Shown here in pieces: positions 45,297 through 55,566 of a stretch of 64,000 nucleotides of DNA. The stretch covers positions 124,001 to 188,000 of the forward strand of contig NZ_AXAU01000008.1 in NCBI RefSeq assembly GCF_000472965.1. The letters are read 5' to 3'. Origin of the DNA: Bradyrhizobium murdochi. Lineage in GTDB: Bacteria > Pseudomonadota > Alphaproteobacteria > Rhizobiales > Xanthobacteraceae. Below the pieces are notes generated by a model. It did not search any database, was not told the origin of the DNA, and saw only the letters and a list, made by a program, of their open reading frames with translations. Both the position numbers and the translations under genes were made by a program. The stretch's first letter is position 1. The number at the start of each line of letters is the position of its first letter.

Positions 45297-45645
45297 GGTG
45301 ATGCTCCCCACTACTGAACGCAACGACGGGCGTCCCCCTGCACCTACTTCTTGCTCTTGTTGACGTACAGGCGCCCCTTCACTGATGGTTAAAATCGCAC
45401 ACGGAATGGGCTCAAAAAACGGCGGCGGCGGGTGGGAATGAGGAGATATTTTGGTATGATTGAGGCAAACAAGCGGCATCCTGCCGTTTGAAAACACGCA
45501 TTGTTACCGAGAAACTATATCGGTGAGATGAAATTCATGCCGCAGATGCGAAAAAATGTGCGTCGCTAGTCCGCGTCCGCGCAATGCGCGGACCGCTCTC
45601 GCTTCTTCCGAATGGGCGGCCAAGTCCGACAGATGATCCCGCACT
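45297..45645. other. Intergenic region between two minus-strand genes
   Basis: No gene is visible in these 349 bases. A perfect stem (GTCCGCGC 45575-45582, GCGCGGAC 45586-45593) lies 53 bases after the quinone oxidoreductase stop and could be its terminator, although the U-run is far off. An AT-rich patch near 45450-45530 may hold the promoter of the Sel1-like gene. Confidence 0.5.
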
Positions 45646-46620
45646 TCAGGGATGCAGGATCACCTTGCCCATCGCTTTGCGGCCGGCAAGCACCTTCAAC
45701 GCTTCGGCGGTTTGTGCCAGCGGAAAGGTGCGGTCGACATGCGAGGAAATCTTGCCTTCCGCCGTCCACTTCACGAGCTTCTCCAGGTTGGCGCGGTTCT
45801 TCTCGGGATTGACCCTGGTCCAGGCGCCCCAGAACACGCCGCGGATATCGCAGCCCTTGAGCAGCGCGAGGTTGAGCGGCATCTTCGGAATGTCACCCGC
45901 CGCGAAGCCGATCACCAGGAAGCGGCCTTCCCAGGCGATCGAGCGCAAGGCGGCTTCGGCGTAAGTGCCGCCGACCGGATCGAAGATGATGTCGACGCCC
46001 TTGCCCCCGGTGAGCCGACGCAAGCCCTCCTTCAAATCTTCCTTGCTGTAGTTCAGCGTCAGCTCGGCGCCGTGCGTCTTGGCAAATTCCAGCTTCTCGT
46101 CCGACGACGCGCAGGCGATCACCTTCAGGCCCATCAGCTTGCCGAGCTCGCATGCTGCAAGGCCGGTGCCGCCGGCAGCGCCCAGCACGGCAAGCGTCTC
46201 GCCGGGCTTCGGGCTGGCACGATCTTCCAGCGCGTGCAGTGCCGTGCCGTAGATGATGATGATCCCCGCGGCGCGGTCAAAATCCAGATTGTCGGGGATC
46301 TTCACGATCGAGCTTGCCGGCAGCGCGATCTTTTCGCGCGCGCCGTTGTGGCCGCAGGATGCCACCACGCGGTCACCGACCTTCAGGTCGGTGACGCCGG
46401 CGCCGACGCTTTCGATCACGCCGGCGACTTCTGCGGCCGGCGAAAACGGGAACGGCGGCTTGATCTGGTACTTGCCCTGGATCATCAGGATGTCGAAGAA
46501 ATTCAGCGCCGCGGCCTTGATCGCGATCACGGCCTGTCCCGGTTCTGCCACCGGATCGGGCACGTCGGCCAGCACGAGATCGTCCGGTTGGCAATATTGC
46601 GAGCAGAGAATGGCTTTCAT
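45646..46620 (-). CDS. Zinc-independent NADPH:quinone oxidoreductase (MDR family)
   Basis: The 324-residue protein has the QOR pattern: AAALNFFDILMIQGKYQ, PAAEVAGVIESVGAGVTDLKVGDRV, the Rossmann motif LAVLGAAGGTGLAACELGK and a VDIIFDPVGG segment. No structural zinc cysteine cluster is seen. It likely reduces quinones or other alkenal or enone substrates with NADPH. It is divergent from a DECR-like SDR, with 113 bases between start codons, so the two may respond together. Confidence 0.9.
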   Translation of the reverse strand: MKAILCSQYCQPDDLVLADVPDPVAEPGQAVIAIKAAALNFFDILMIQGKYQIKPPFPFSPAAEVAGVIESVGAGVTDLKVGDRVVASCGHNGAREKIALPASSIVKIPDNLDFDRAAGIIIIYGTALHALEDRASPKPGETLAVLGAAGGTGLAACELGKLMGLKVIACASSDEKLEFAKTHGAELTLNYSKEDLKEGLRRLTGGKGVDIIFDPVGGTYAEAALRSIAWEGRFLVIGFAAGDIPKMPLNLALLKGCDIRGVFWGAWTRVNPEKNRANLEKLVKWTAEGKISSHVDRTFPLAQTAEALKVLAGRKAMGKVILHP

Positions 46621-46733
46621 GGACACACCTGATTTTCGGATCGACGATGAGCTGACTGCTTCATGCCGGATTTGAAGCCGGGCTACAATCCGATTCGGAC
46701 GCATGTCTCGCGCAGGTGAAGGGGATTCAAACG

Positions 46734-47573
46734 ATGTTTGAAAACAGCCTGTTGGCCGGAAAACGGATATTGGTTACCGGTGGCGGCTCGGGCCTTGGAG
46801 CCGCGATGGGACGCCGCTTCGTCGAGCTTGGCGCAGAGCTGGTCATCTGCGGCCGACGGCTCGAATTGCTGGAGGCGACTGCCGCGCAGATGCGCAGCGA
46901 ACTCGGCGGCAAGGTCACCGCAGTCCGATGCGATATCCGCGACGGCGCCGCCGTCGATGCAATGATGGACCAGATCTGGCGGGAAGCGCCGATCGACGTG
47001 CTGGTCAACAATGCTGCCGCGACGTTCATCGCGCAGACCGAACATCTTTCGTTCCGCGCGGCGGATGCGATCCTGGCGCCGACGCTGCATGGCACAATGT
47101 ATTGCACCCTCGCCGCGGGCAGGCGCTGGATCGAGAGCAAGCGCAAGGGCGTGGTGCTGAGCATACTCTCGACCTCGACGATCACCGGCCGTGCTTTCAC
47201 GGTGCCGTCGGCGATGGCGAAGTCCGCTGTGCTCGCGATGACCAAAAGCCTTGCGGTGGAATGGGGACCGAAGGGCGTGCGGACGGTTGCGATCGCGCCC
47301 GGCGCGTTTCCGACTCCGGGCGCGTCGGGTCAGCTCCGTCCCGAGGGCCGCGATGAAAGCTGGGCGCAACGCAATCCGCTTGGCCGCGTCGGCGAGCATG
47401 GCGAACTTGCGAATCTCGCGAGCTTTCTGATTTCCGACCAGGCCGGCTACATCAATGGCGAGATGGTGGTGCAGGATGGCGGCGCGCATTTGCGCAGTTC
47501 CGGCGCCGAGGATCTGCTGCAATGGACCGATGCACAGTGGCAGAAGCAGCGCGAGCGCCGTTCCAGGGACTGA
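46734..47573 (+). CDS. SDR of the 2,4-dienoyl-CoA reductase (DECR) type with degenerate active site
   Basis: The 279-residue protein follows mammalian DECR closely: ILVTGGGSGLGAAM at the cofactor loop, VNNAAATFIAQTEHLS, and FTVPSAMAKSAVLAMTKSLAVEWG. The family Tyr, at the position of Tyr199 in DECR1, is Ser here, and the catalytic Asn aligned with Asn148 is His (LHGTMY). The Lys of SAMAK is kept. As a DECR relative it would use NADPH and an enoyl-CoA, but the chemistry may be lost or different. ATG 46734 follows AAGGGG. Divergent from qor. Confidence 0.78.
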   Translation: MFENSLLAGKRILVTGGGSGLGAAMGRRFVELGAELVICGRRLELLEATAAQMRSELGGKVTAVRCDIRDGAAVDAMMDQIWREAPIDVLVNNAAATFIAQTEHLSFRAADAILAPTLHGTMYCTLAAGRRWIESKRKGVVLSILSTSTITGRAFTVPSAMAKSAVLAMTKSLAVEWGPKGVRTVAIAPGAFPTPGASGQLRPEGRDESWAQRNPLGRVGEHGELANLASFLISDQAGYINGEMVVQDGGAHLRSSGAEDLLQWTDAQWQKQRERRSRD

Positions 47574-47737
47574 AGTCGAGACCCGCGCTCTGAATTCGAA
47601 GGTATCAGGGACGAAGCCTCGCCGCGGCGGTGGTAACACCGTAACTGCCTTCCCAAAAAAGCATTTCCCGGCTATCCATCCCCGGCGGCGCGATGCGCCC
47701 GCGGGCCATCTTCCAGTCACAATAATGAGGGAACCAG

Positions 47738-48349
47738 TTGTCCGTGTTGCGAATACTGGCATTTCTGGTTGCGATTGCGGCGTTGTGCGGGACGACAGCC
47801 CTCGCGCAAACACCGAGCCCTGCTTCGAAGGGCGCCAAGGACTCAACCAAGGCGGCACCTGCACCGGCGGCAAAGAAGCCGGAACCGGCGGCCGGCGGTG
47901 CGGAGCCTACCTTGATCGGTCAGTACGGCACTTGGGGCGCCTATACGGCGGCGCCGAACGGCAAGAAAGTTTGCTTCGCGCTGGCGAAGCCGTCGTCATC
48001 GAAAACCAATCCGCCGAATCGTCCTCGCGATCCCGCCTACGCCTTCGTCTCGACGCGTCCGGCAGAAAAGGTCTTCAACGAGGTCTCGATCATGATCGGC
48101 TACGCGCTCAAGCCGGGCTCGGAATCCTCTCTTGAGGTCGGCGGCGCGTCCTACGCGATGTATACCCAGGGCGATGGGCTCTGGATCAAGAACGCCGCGG
48201 AGGAAGAGCAGATGGTCAATGCCATGCGCAAATCTGCCGAGGTCACCATCAAGGGCGTTTCTGCCAAGGGCACCGAGACCACGGACGTCTTCTCGCTCAA
48301 GGGGCTGTCCCAGGCGCTCGACCGGCTGGCGCAGGATTGCAAGCGTTAG
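47738..48349 (+). CDS. IalB family exported protein
   Basis: The 203-residue protein has a signal peptide (FLVAIAALCGTTALAQ), a lysine-, alanine- and proline-rich linker (about 25-55) and a beta-sandwich domain. The domain pattern is TWGAYTAAPNGKKVCFALAKP, AYAFVSTRPAEKVFNEVSI, then a C-terminal GLSQALDRLAQDCKR. The two cysteines probably bridge. The family is named for Bartonella invasion locus B, but in soil bacteria it is a periplasmic protein of unknown role. It starts with TTG after GAGGGA. Confidence 0.82.
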   Translation: MSVLRILAFLVAIAALCGTTALAQTPSPASKGAKDSTKAAPAPAAKKPEPAAGGAEPTLIGQYGTWGAYTAAPNGKKVCFALAKPSSSKTNPPNRPRDPAYAFVSTRPAEKVFNEVSIMIGYALKPGSESSLEVGGASYAMYTQGDGLWIKNAAEEEQMVNAMRKSAEVTIKGVSAKGTETTDVFSLKGLSQALDRLAQDCKR

Positions 48350-48410
48350 ACGGCATTTAAGCCCAGAATGACGTTGTTTAGGGGCCCTGGAAGGCCTATT
48401 TGAGTACCTC

Positions 48411-48488
48411 GTAGGGTGGGCAAAGGTGCACAGCGCCGTGCCCACCATCGGCGTTTGTGGTGGGCACGCTTCGCTTTGCCCACCCTAC
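48411..48488. repeat. Palindromic repeat family D, copy 1
   Basis: The ends GTAGGGTGGGCAAAG (48411-48425) and CTTTGCCCACCCTAC (48474-48488) pair over 15 bp, with GTGCCCACC and GGTGGGCAC nested inside. It ends 39 bases before the rlmN start codon, so it can be a hairpin in the rlmN leader or the terminator of the IalB gene. Confidence 0.85.
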
Positions 48489-48527
48489 AATTGTCGCCCA
48501 TTTCAACTTTCTGTCCGCGTGGATCTA

Positions 48528-49727
48528 ATGACGCTTTCATCTTCCGTGGCGCCGCTGGAGAAGGTTCCGCTCGAAACCTATGTGCCGCCGGCAAAACCGT
48601 CGCTGATCGGCCTGTCGCGCGCCGAGATCGCCGACCGGCTCGGCGAGATCGGCGTTGCGCCCGCGCAGCGCAAGATGCGCACGCAACAGCTTTGGCACTG
48701 GATGTACTTTCGCGGCGCCAAATCCTTTGCGGAGATGACCAGCGTCTCCAAGGACATGCGCGCGGAACTCGAGCAGCATTTTACCGTCGATCGTCCCGAA
48801 GTGGTGGCCGAGCAGATTTCCAACGACGGCACCCGCAAATGGCTGTTGCGCCTGCCGAGCGGTGATGCGTTCCAGAAAGCGCATGAAGTCGAGTGCGTCT
48901 ACATCCCCGAAACCGATCGCGGCACGCTCTGCGTTTCCTCGCAGGTCGGCTGCACGCTGAATTGCTCGTTCTGCCACACCGGTACCCAGCGGCTGGTGCG
49001 CAACCTTACCGCGGGCGAAGTCGTCGGCCAGATCATGGTGGCGCGCGACCGTCTCAACGACTGGGCCGATCGCGAGACGCCGACCGGCAGTCGCCTCGTC
49101 ACCAATATCGTCATGATGGGTATGGGCGAGCCGCTCTATAATTTCGACGCGGTGCGCGACGCGCTGCTAATTACAGCCGACAACGAAGGCATCGGTATTT
49201 CCCGCCGGCGCATTACGCTGTCGACCTCGGGCGTGGTGCCGAACATCGTCCGCACCGGTGAGGAGATCGGCGTCATGCTCGCGATCTCGCTGCATGCCGT
49301 GCGCGACGAGTTGCGCAACGAGCTGGTGCCGCTGAACCGAAAATATCCGATTGCCGAACTGCTGCAGGCCTGCCGCGATTACCCGGGCTCGTCGAATGCG
49401 CGGCGCATCACCTTCGAATATGTGATGCTCAAGGGGGTCAACGATTCCCTCGACGACGCCAAGCTGCTGGTCAAGCTGCTCAAGGGCATTCCGGCCAAGA
49501 TCAACCTGATCCCGTTCAACCCTTGGCCGGGCTCGCGCTACGAGTGCTCGGACTGGGAGCAGATCGAAAAATTCTCCGAATACATCTTCAACGCTGGCTA
49601 TTCCTCTCCGGTCCGCACGCCGCGCGGCCGCGATATTCTAGCCGCCTGCGGCCAGTTGAAGTCGGAGACCGAAAAACTGTCCGCGCGCGAGCGCCAGGCG
49701 CTCCGCGCCATGGCGATGACGGATTGA
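48528..49727 (+). CDS. rlmN: 23S rRNA/tRNA adenine-C2 methyltransferase
   Basis: RlmN methylates A2503 of 23S rRNA and A37 of some tRNAs with radical SAM chemistry. The 399-residue protein has the [13 protein letters not shown] cluster-binding motif (CxxxCxxC), the [13 protein letters not shown] segment, SGVVPNI and a C-terminal [20 protein letters not shown] that holds the catalytic cysteine. The frame extends through repeat D1, but ATG 48528 starts the conserved region. Confidence 0.95.
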   Translation: MTLSSSVAPLEKVPLETYVPPAKPSLIGLSRAEIADRLGEIGVAPAQRKMRTQQLWHWMYFRGAKSFAEMTSVSKDMRAELEQHFTVDRPEVVAEQISNDGTRKWLLRLPSGDAFQKAHEVECVYIPETDRGTLCVSSQVGCTLNCSFCHTGTQRLVRNLTAGEVVGQIMVARDRLNDWADRETPTGSRLVTNIVMMGMGEPLYNFDAVRDALLITADNEGIGISRRRITLSTSGVVPNIVRTGEEIGVMLAISLHAVRDELRNELVPLNRKYPIAELLQACRDYPGSSNARRITFEYVMLKGVNDSLDDAKLLVKLLKGIPAKINLIPFNPWPGSRYECSDWEQIEKFSEYIFNAGYSSPVRTPRGRDILAACGQLKSETEKLSARERQALRAMAMTD

Positions 49728-49733
49728 GCGACC

Positions 49734-49747
49734 CTCGCAATGACGGT
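49734..49747. repeat. Half element of repeat family C
   Basis: CTCGCAATGACGGT is identical to one outer arm of the full family C copy at 33.1 kb. It lies seven bases after the rlmN stop, without its partner arm nearby, and just upstream of the next gene. Confidence 0.6.
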
Positions 49748-49756
49748 GCATGAACC

Positions 49757-50248
49757 ATGGCACTAGTCGGCCGCTTCTTCGTCATCCTGTTCGCCTTCCT
49801 CGCTGCCTGCTTCGTGGCGGGAATGATCGTGGTCGGCGCGGTGCTGTATCCGGAATTCAGCGATCTCGGCGGCGGACCGGTCGACCAGGGCGCGCTGAAT
49901 GTCGTGCTCGGCTTCGGCTTCATCTTCCTCTCCGGCTTTGCGCTGCTGCCGGCGCTGGTGGTCGTGCTCATCACAGAGGCGTTCTACATCCGCAGCGTGC
50001 TGGCTTATGCGGTCGGTGGCGCGATTGTTGGCGCGGCCTGCTATCTCGGCCTCGTTCCCTTCGACCCCGAGACGTTGACTTTCGATGGTATCGTGCGCCG
50101 TCATCTCGAAATCATGACCGGCGCCGGCATCGTCGCCGGCCTCGTCTACTGGCTGATTGCGGGCCGCACCGCCGGCGCCTGGCGCGAACCGCCACCCCCG
50201 ATAAAGCCGCCGCCGCCGCTGCCATCGCAGTCACGGCCGCTGTCGTGA
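49757..50248 (+). CDS. Four-helix integral membrane protein
   Basis: The 163-residue product has four hydrophobic segments (about residues 6-30, 48-74, 80-97 and 118-136) and a proline-rich cytoplasmic tail. I recognise no family. The ribosome site is poor, so translation may be coupled to rlmN, 29 bases upstream. It may simply be a small conserved membrane protein of unknown role. Confidence 0.6.
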   Translation: MALVGRFFVILFAFLAACFVAGMIVVGAVLYPEFSDLGGGPVDQGALNVVLGFGFIFLSGFALLPALVVVLITEAFYIRSVLAYAVGGAIVGAACYLGLVPFDPETLTFDGIVRRHLEIMTGAGIVAGLVYWLIAGRTAGAWREPPPPIKPPPPLPSQSRPLS

Positions 50249-50258
50249 TGCAGAGTAC

Positions 50259-50447
50259 GGCCGTCATTGCCAGCGACAAACGCGAAGCGTTTGCGCAAGG
50301 GAGCGACAGCGACGACCCTTCTCCGCTTGCTGCGCAAGCTTCGCAGGGCCGGGAGTCCGCCGAAGCGCTTTGCGCGAAGGCGGAAGCAATCCATTCTGTC
50401 CGCGAATGAGAAAATGGATTGCTTCGCCTCGCTCGCAATGACGGGCC
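50259..50447. repeat. Expanded copy of repeat family C
   Basis: The outer arms GGCCGTCATTGC (50259-50270) and GCAATGACGGGCC (50435-50447) pair, but the interior is about 160 bases long, against 60 in the full copy. It includes GAAGCAATCCATT and AATGGATTGCTTC in the right half. It fills the gap between the four-helix protein and the PAP2 gene. Confidence 0.65.
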
Positions 50448-50483
50448 TTTTCATCCCCAATCGCCTCGGCTAAACCCCGCGCC

Positions 50484-51245
50484 ATGAACCGTACCGGACT
50501 TATTATCGCGTTGGGCTTGTCGCTCGTTGTCGGACTGCTGTTTGGAATCTTTCCCGAACTCGATCTGAAGCTGGCGGCATTGTTTTACGATCCCGCGAGC
50601 GCATCGTTTCCAGCAAAACAAAACGGGCTTTACGCATTCGCGCGCGATGCCGCGATGTGGATCGCCTGGGCGCTGGCGCTGCCGGCGCTGATTGCGATCG
50701 TCGCGAAGCTGCTGCGGCCGGATCGGCCGATGCTGGTTCCGGGACGTGCGGCGGTGTTTCTGTTGGCCACCATCCTGCTCTCCGCGATCGTGCTGACCAA
50801 TCTGACCTTCAAGAGCCATTGGGGACGGCCAAGGCCGGTAGTGGTGACGGAGTTCAACGGCCCCTGGGAGTTCGTGCCGTGGTGGGACCCGCGCGGGGCC
50901 TGCGGGCGTAATTGCTCGTTCTTCTCGGGCGAGGGCGCCACCGCGTTCTGGACCTATGCGCCCGCGGCGCTGACGCCGCCGGCGTGGCGGCCGTTGGCCT
51001 ATACGGCGGCGACCCTGTTCGGGATCGCGACCAGCGCGCTACGAATGGCATTCGGCGGGCATTTCTTTACTGACGTCGCCGCCGCGGGCCTCGTCAGCTT
51101 TTTCGTGATCTGGCTGGCCTATGCCTGGATCTACCGCTGGCCGTCGACGAGGCTCACCGATGCGCAAATCGAAGCCGCGCTGGCGCGCTGGGGCTGGCCC
51201 GGCTACCGCCTGTGGCAGCGCTGGCGCGGGCGCGAGGCGGGGTAG
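50484..51245 (+). CDS. PAP2-family phosphatase with variant motif
   Basis: The 253-residue membrane protein has six helices and PAP2 motifs: KSHWGRPRP (first), CSFFSGEGA (second), SALRMAFGGHFFTDV (third). In typical members the second motif is PSGH with an active-site histidine; here it reads FSGE. The third motif keeps Arg, His and Asp. It may dephosphorylate a lipid such as a lipid A or undecaprenyl phosphate, or transfer the phosphate. The change in motif 2 makes ordinary activity uncertain. Confidence 0.8.
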   Translation: MNRTGLIIALGLSLVVGLLFGIFPELDLKLAALFYDPASASFPAKQNGLYAFARDAAMWIAWALALPALIAIVAKLLRPDRPMLVPGRAAVFLLATILLSAIVLTNLTFKSHWGRPRPVVVTEFNGPWEFVPWWDPRGACGRNCSFFSGEGATAFWTYAPAALTPPAWRPLAYTAATLFGIATSALRMAFGGHFFTDVAAAGLVSFFVIWLAYAWIYRWPSTRLTDAQIEAALARWGWPGYRLWQRWRGREAG

Positions 51246-52688
<1,443 letters not shown>

Positions 52689-52728
52689 GAAACGCGCGTG
52701 TCCCGGACGCGACGCAGCGCGTAGAATC

Positions 52729-52813
52729 GTAGGGTGGGCAAAGCGAAGCGTGCCCACCAAATGGCCGGTGCAAGAATGGTGGGCACGGCGCTGCGCGCCT
52801 TTGCCCATCCTAC
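52729..52813. repeat. Palindromic repeat family D, copy 2
   Basis: The ends GTAGGGTGGGCAAAG and TTTGCCCATCCTAC pair with one mismatch, and GCGTGCCCACC pairs with GGTGGGCACG inside. It is the inverse-ordered relative of the copy at 48.4 kb. It lies in the 244-base gap between argG and the alkaline phosphatase gene. Confidence 0.8.
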
Positions 52814-52932
52814 GGCGCTCCGGGTCGCCGTTATGGATACGTCATCCGGGACAGATAGATTTTGCCCGCCTGAATTCTCGCGGAACAGCCGCGCACGCTG
52901 CCCGTTCCGTGTGTCCGACCGGAGCCTCGATC

Positions 52933-54687
52933 ATGATCAAGCCTGTCACCATCGCCCTCGGCCTTCTGCTTTCGGCCTCAGTGGCCGATGCCCAGACGAT
53001 TTATCCCATCGACCGCGCCGAAATCCTTTCCGGCGCGCAGTTCGACTTCAAGGTCGAATTTCCCGACAAGGTCGATCCCGCGAAGCTGAAGGTAACGGTC
53101 AACGGTCAGGACTATGCCGCTGCCTTCGGCCGCGCCGGAACGTTTGTCGAGCGTGAGGACGGCAAGGACCAGTCGGCGCTAATGCTCCGCGACGTCGCGG
53201 TGACCGCGCCCGGCCCTGTCGTCGTCGAAGCCGGAGACGGCACGCGCAGCCGCAAGGTGACATGGACCGTTTACGACACTGGCCCGCGCAGAGCGAAGAA
53301 CGTCATCCTGTTCATCGGCGACGGCATGTCGCTATCCCATCGCGTCGGGGCGCGGTTGCTTTCCAAGGGCATCGCTGAAGGGAAAAGCCTCGGCAAGCTT
53401 GCGATGGACGACATGCCGCATATGGCGCTGGTGGCGACCGCGGGTTCTGATTCGATCATCACCGACTCCGCAAATTCGGCCAGTGCTTACGCAACCGGCC
53501 ACAAGAGCGCCGTCAATGCAATGGGCGTCTATGCCGACCGCACCAAGGACCCGCTCGACGATCCCAAGGTCGAGACCATCGCAAGCCTCGCCAAGCGCCG
53601 GCTCAATTTGAGCATCGGCATCGTCAGCAACACCGAAATCGAGGATGCAACGCCGGCGGCGATGGTGGCCCATACCCGTCGCCGTGCCGAGTATGATCCT
53701 ATCGTCGAGCAGTTTTTCGCGGCGAAGCCCGACGTGCTCTTGGGCGGCGGTAGCGCCAATTTCCTGCCAAAGGCTGCGTCCGGAAAGCGCAAGGACGATG
53801 TCGATTACATCGCGCGTTTCCGCGAGGCCGGCTATCCCGTGGCGATGACCGCGGGTGAGCTCAACGCGCTCTCGGCAAAGCCCGAGACGCGCCGTTTGCT
53901 CGGCCTGTTTGCCTCCGGAAACATGGACGGCGCGCTCGACCGCAAGTTCCTGAAGGGTGGCGGCGTGAAGAAGTTTCCCGAGCAGCCGGACCTGACCGAG
54001 CAGGTTCAGGCCGCCTTGAACGTGCTGTCGAGAAACGAAGCCGGCTTCTTCCTGATGGTGGAATCCGGAATGATCGACAAATACGCCCATCTGCTCGACA
54101 TGGAGCGCGCGGTCTATGACACCATCATGCTCGACAACGCCGTGCGCCTTGCCCGCGACTGGGGAGCCAAGCGCGGCGACGACACCCTGATCCTGGTCGT
54201 GGCGGACCACAGCCATCCCAACAGCTTGGTCGGCACCATCAATGACGATATGAGCACGACGCCGAACGTGCCGTTCCGCGAGCGCGTCGGCGTCTATGAC
54301 AAGGCCGGCTTCCCCAACTATCCGGCGCCTGATGCGGACGGCTATCCGTCGCGCGTCGACGTCAGCCGGCGGCTCGCCATCTTCTCCGCCAGCCTTCCCG
54401 ACCACTACGAGACCTTCCGTCCCAAGCTCGACCATCCGAACCAGCCGACCGTGAAGGGCGACGATCCCGCAACCTTCAAGGCCAACGAAAAATACAAGGA
54501 CGTTCCCGGCGCGGTGCTGCGGCCGGGCAACCTGCCGGCGATGGTCGGCGCGAGCGTGCATTCAGGCGAGGACGTCATCCTGACCGCGACTGGGCCTGGC
54601 AGCGAGCGGGTGCGAGGCTCGATGGACAATACCGAAGTCTTTCGCATCATGGTGGACGCGCTCGGCCTTGCCGCAGCGGGACGCTAG
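52933..54687 (+). CDS. PhoA-type alkaline phosphatase, exported
   Basis: The 584-residue protein has a signal peptide (IALGLLLSASVADA), an N-terminal beta domain of about 100 residues not present in E. coli PhoA, and the alkaline phosphatase fold. ILFIGDGMS supplies a metal aspartate, SIITDSANSASAYATGHK holds the serine nucleophile, and VESGMIDKYAHLLD and VVADHSH supply further metal ligands. It would release phosphate in the periplasm with Zn/Mg. A Pho-box is not recognised. ATG 52933 follows GGAG; the longer frame crosses repeat D2. Confidence 0.9.
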   Translation: MIKPVTIALGLLLSASVADAQTIYPIDRAEILSGAQFDFKVEFPDKVDPAKLKVTVNGQDYAAAFGRAGTFVEREDGKDQSALMLRDVAVTAPGPVVVEAGDGTRSRKVTWTVYDTGPRRAKNVILFIGDGMSLSHRVGARLLSKGIAEGKSLGKLAMDDMPHMALVATAGSDSIITDSANSASAYATGHKSAVNAMGVYADRTKDPLDDPKVETIASLAKRRLNLSIGIVSNTEIEDATPAAMVAHTRRRAEYDPIVEQFFAAKPDVLLGGGSANFLPKAASGKRKDDVDYIARFREAGYPVAMTAGELNALSAKPETRRLLGLFASGNMDGALDRKFLKGGGVKKFPEQPDLTEQVQAALNVLSRNEAGFFLMVESGMIDKYAHLLDMERAVYDTIMLDNAVRLARDWGAKRGDDTLILVVADHSHPNSLVGTINDDMSTTPNVPFRERVGVYDKAGFPNYPAPDADGYPSRVDVSRRLAIFSASLPDHYETFRPKLDHPNQPTVKGDDPATFKANEKYKDVPGAVLRPGNLPAMVGASVHSGEDVILTATGPGSERVRGSMDNTEVFRIMVDALGLAAAGR

Positions 54688-54692
54688 TCACG

Positions 54693-54725
54693 GTCGTCCC
54701 GGCGAAAGGCGTTCGCCGGGGCGAC
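54693..54725. terminator. Stem-loop between convergent phoA-like and tetR genes
   Basis: A 14-bp stem with one G-T pair (54693-54706 with 54712-54725) encloses a five-base loop. It lies exactly between the two stop codons and has only a short U-run, so bidirectional termination is likely but not certain. Confidence 0.7.
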
Positions 54726-54728
54726 GGC

Positions 54729-55364
54729 CTAGTTTGGCGCGAACATCAGCTTCACAAGACTGCGAAACAACATGATCTGCCGCTCCAGTCGGCCGGGATC
54801 GTTCAGTGTCTTGGACATGATGATGGCACCATCGACGATGCAGGACAGCATGTCGGCGACATCGTCGAGGTCGACCGGCTCTCTCGGCGGATAGACCGCC
54901 GCGATGCCGTCGAGGATCGTGCGGAAGCGCGCATTCCAGTCCCGCACGGATTGCGCGGTGAGATCGCGTATCTCACGGTCGAACAGCCGTTCCTGATAGC
55001 AGATGCTGGCGATCAGGCAGCCGGGATGTCCGTTCGGCAGATCGGCCATCGTTTCCGCAAGCAGCTTCAGTGAAATCAGGAACGCCTGCAGCGGATCGTC
55101 CGATAGCTGTTGGCCGCGCCCGAAGATTTCGTCGAACAGGCGATCATTGGTTGCGACATATCGCCGGACCATTTCGCGGGCGAGCGCGTTCTTGTCCTTG
55201 AAGTGGTAGAAGAAGCCGCTCTTGGTGAGGCCGGCCTCGGCGATCACTTCCTCGATCGAGGTCGCGCCGAATCCCTTGGCGAGCACGGCCGCCTCCGCGA
55301 TCTCGAGAATGCGCTCGCGGGTGGCTTCGCCCTTGCCCTTCGGGGCCTCCAAAACTGCACTCAT
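54729..55364 (-). CDS. TetR family transcriptional regulator
   Basis: The 211-residue protein has an N-terminal HTH: RERILEIAEAAVLAKGFGATSIEEV and IAEAGLTKSGFFYHFKDKNALA, classic TetR. The C-terminal ligand domain (about 75-205) is not assignable. It is divergent from the homocysteine methyltransferase gene with a 202-base gap, so that gene and tetR itself are likely targets. ATG 55364 follows GGAG at ten bases. Confidence 0.92.
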   Translation of the reverse strand: MSAVLEAPKGKGEATRERILEIAEAAVLAKGFGATSIEEVIAEAGLTKSGFFYHFKDKNALAREMVRRYVATNDRLFDEIFGRGQQLSDDPLQAFLISLKLLAETMADLPNGHPGCLIASICYQERLFDREIRDLTAQSVRDWNARFRTILDGIAAVYPPREPVDLDDVADMLSCIVDGAIIMSKTLNDPGRLERQIMLFRSLVKLMFAPN

Positions 55365-55566
55365 GGTACGGTTTCTCCACGGCCGAAAGCCGCAGGAGCT
55401 TTGCGCCCTGCCGGCAACCATTTGATTTCGTATCATTTTGCAGCTCAAGGTTCATCCGCACCACGAGCCGCCTAGGCCGCCGCGACACTATGAGGCACCA
55501 ACATCGCCGGACCTGGCCGATGCGCGAGAGACGTATCGAGGTCCTTTAATTCGCGGAGATGTTGAA

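Noticed and set aside
50249..50483. Pseudogene between the four-helix protein and the PAP2 gene
   Set aside because: The stretch is explained by an expanded repeat C; its frames have no protein pattern.
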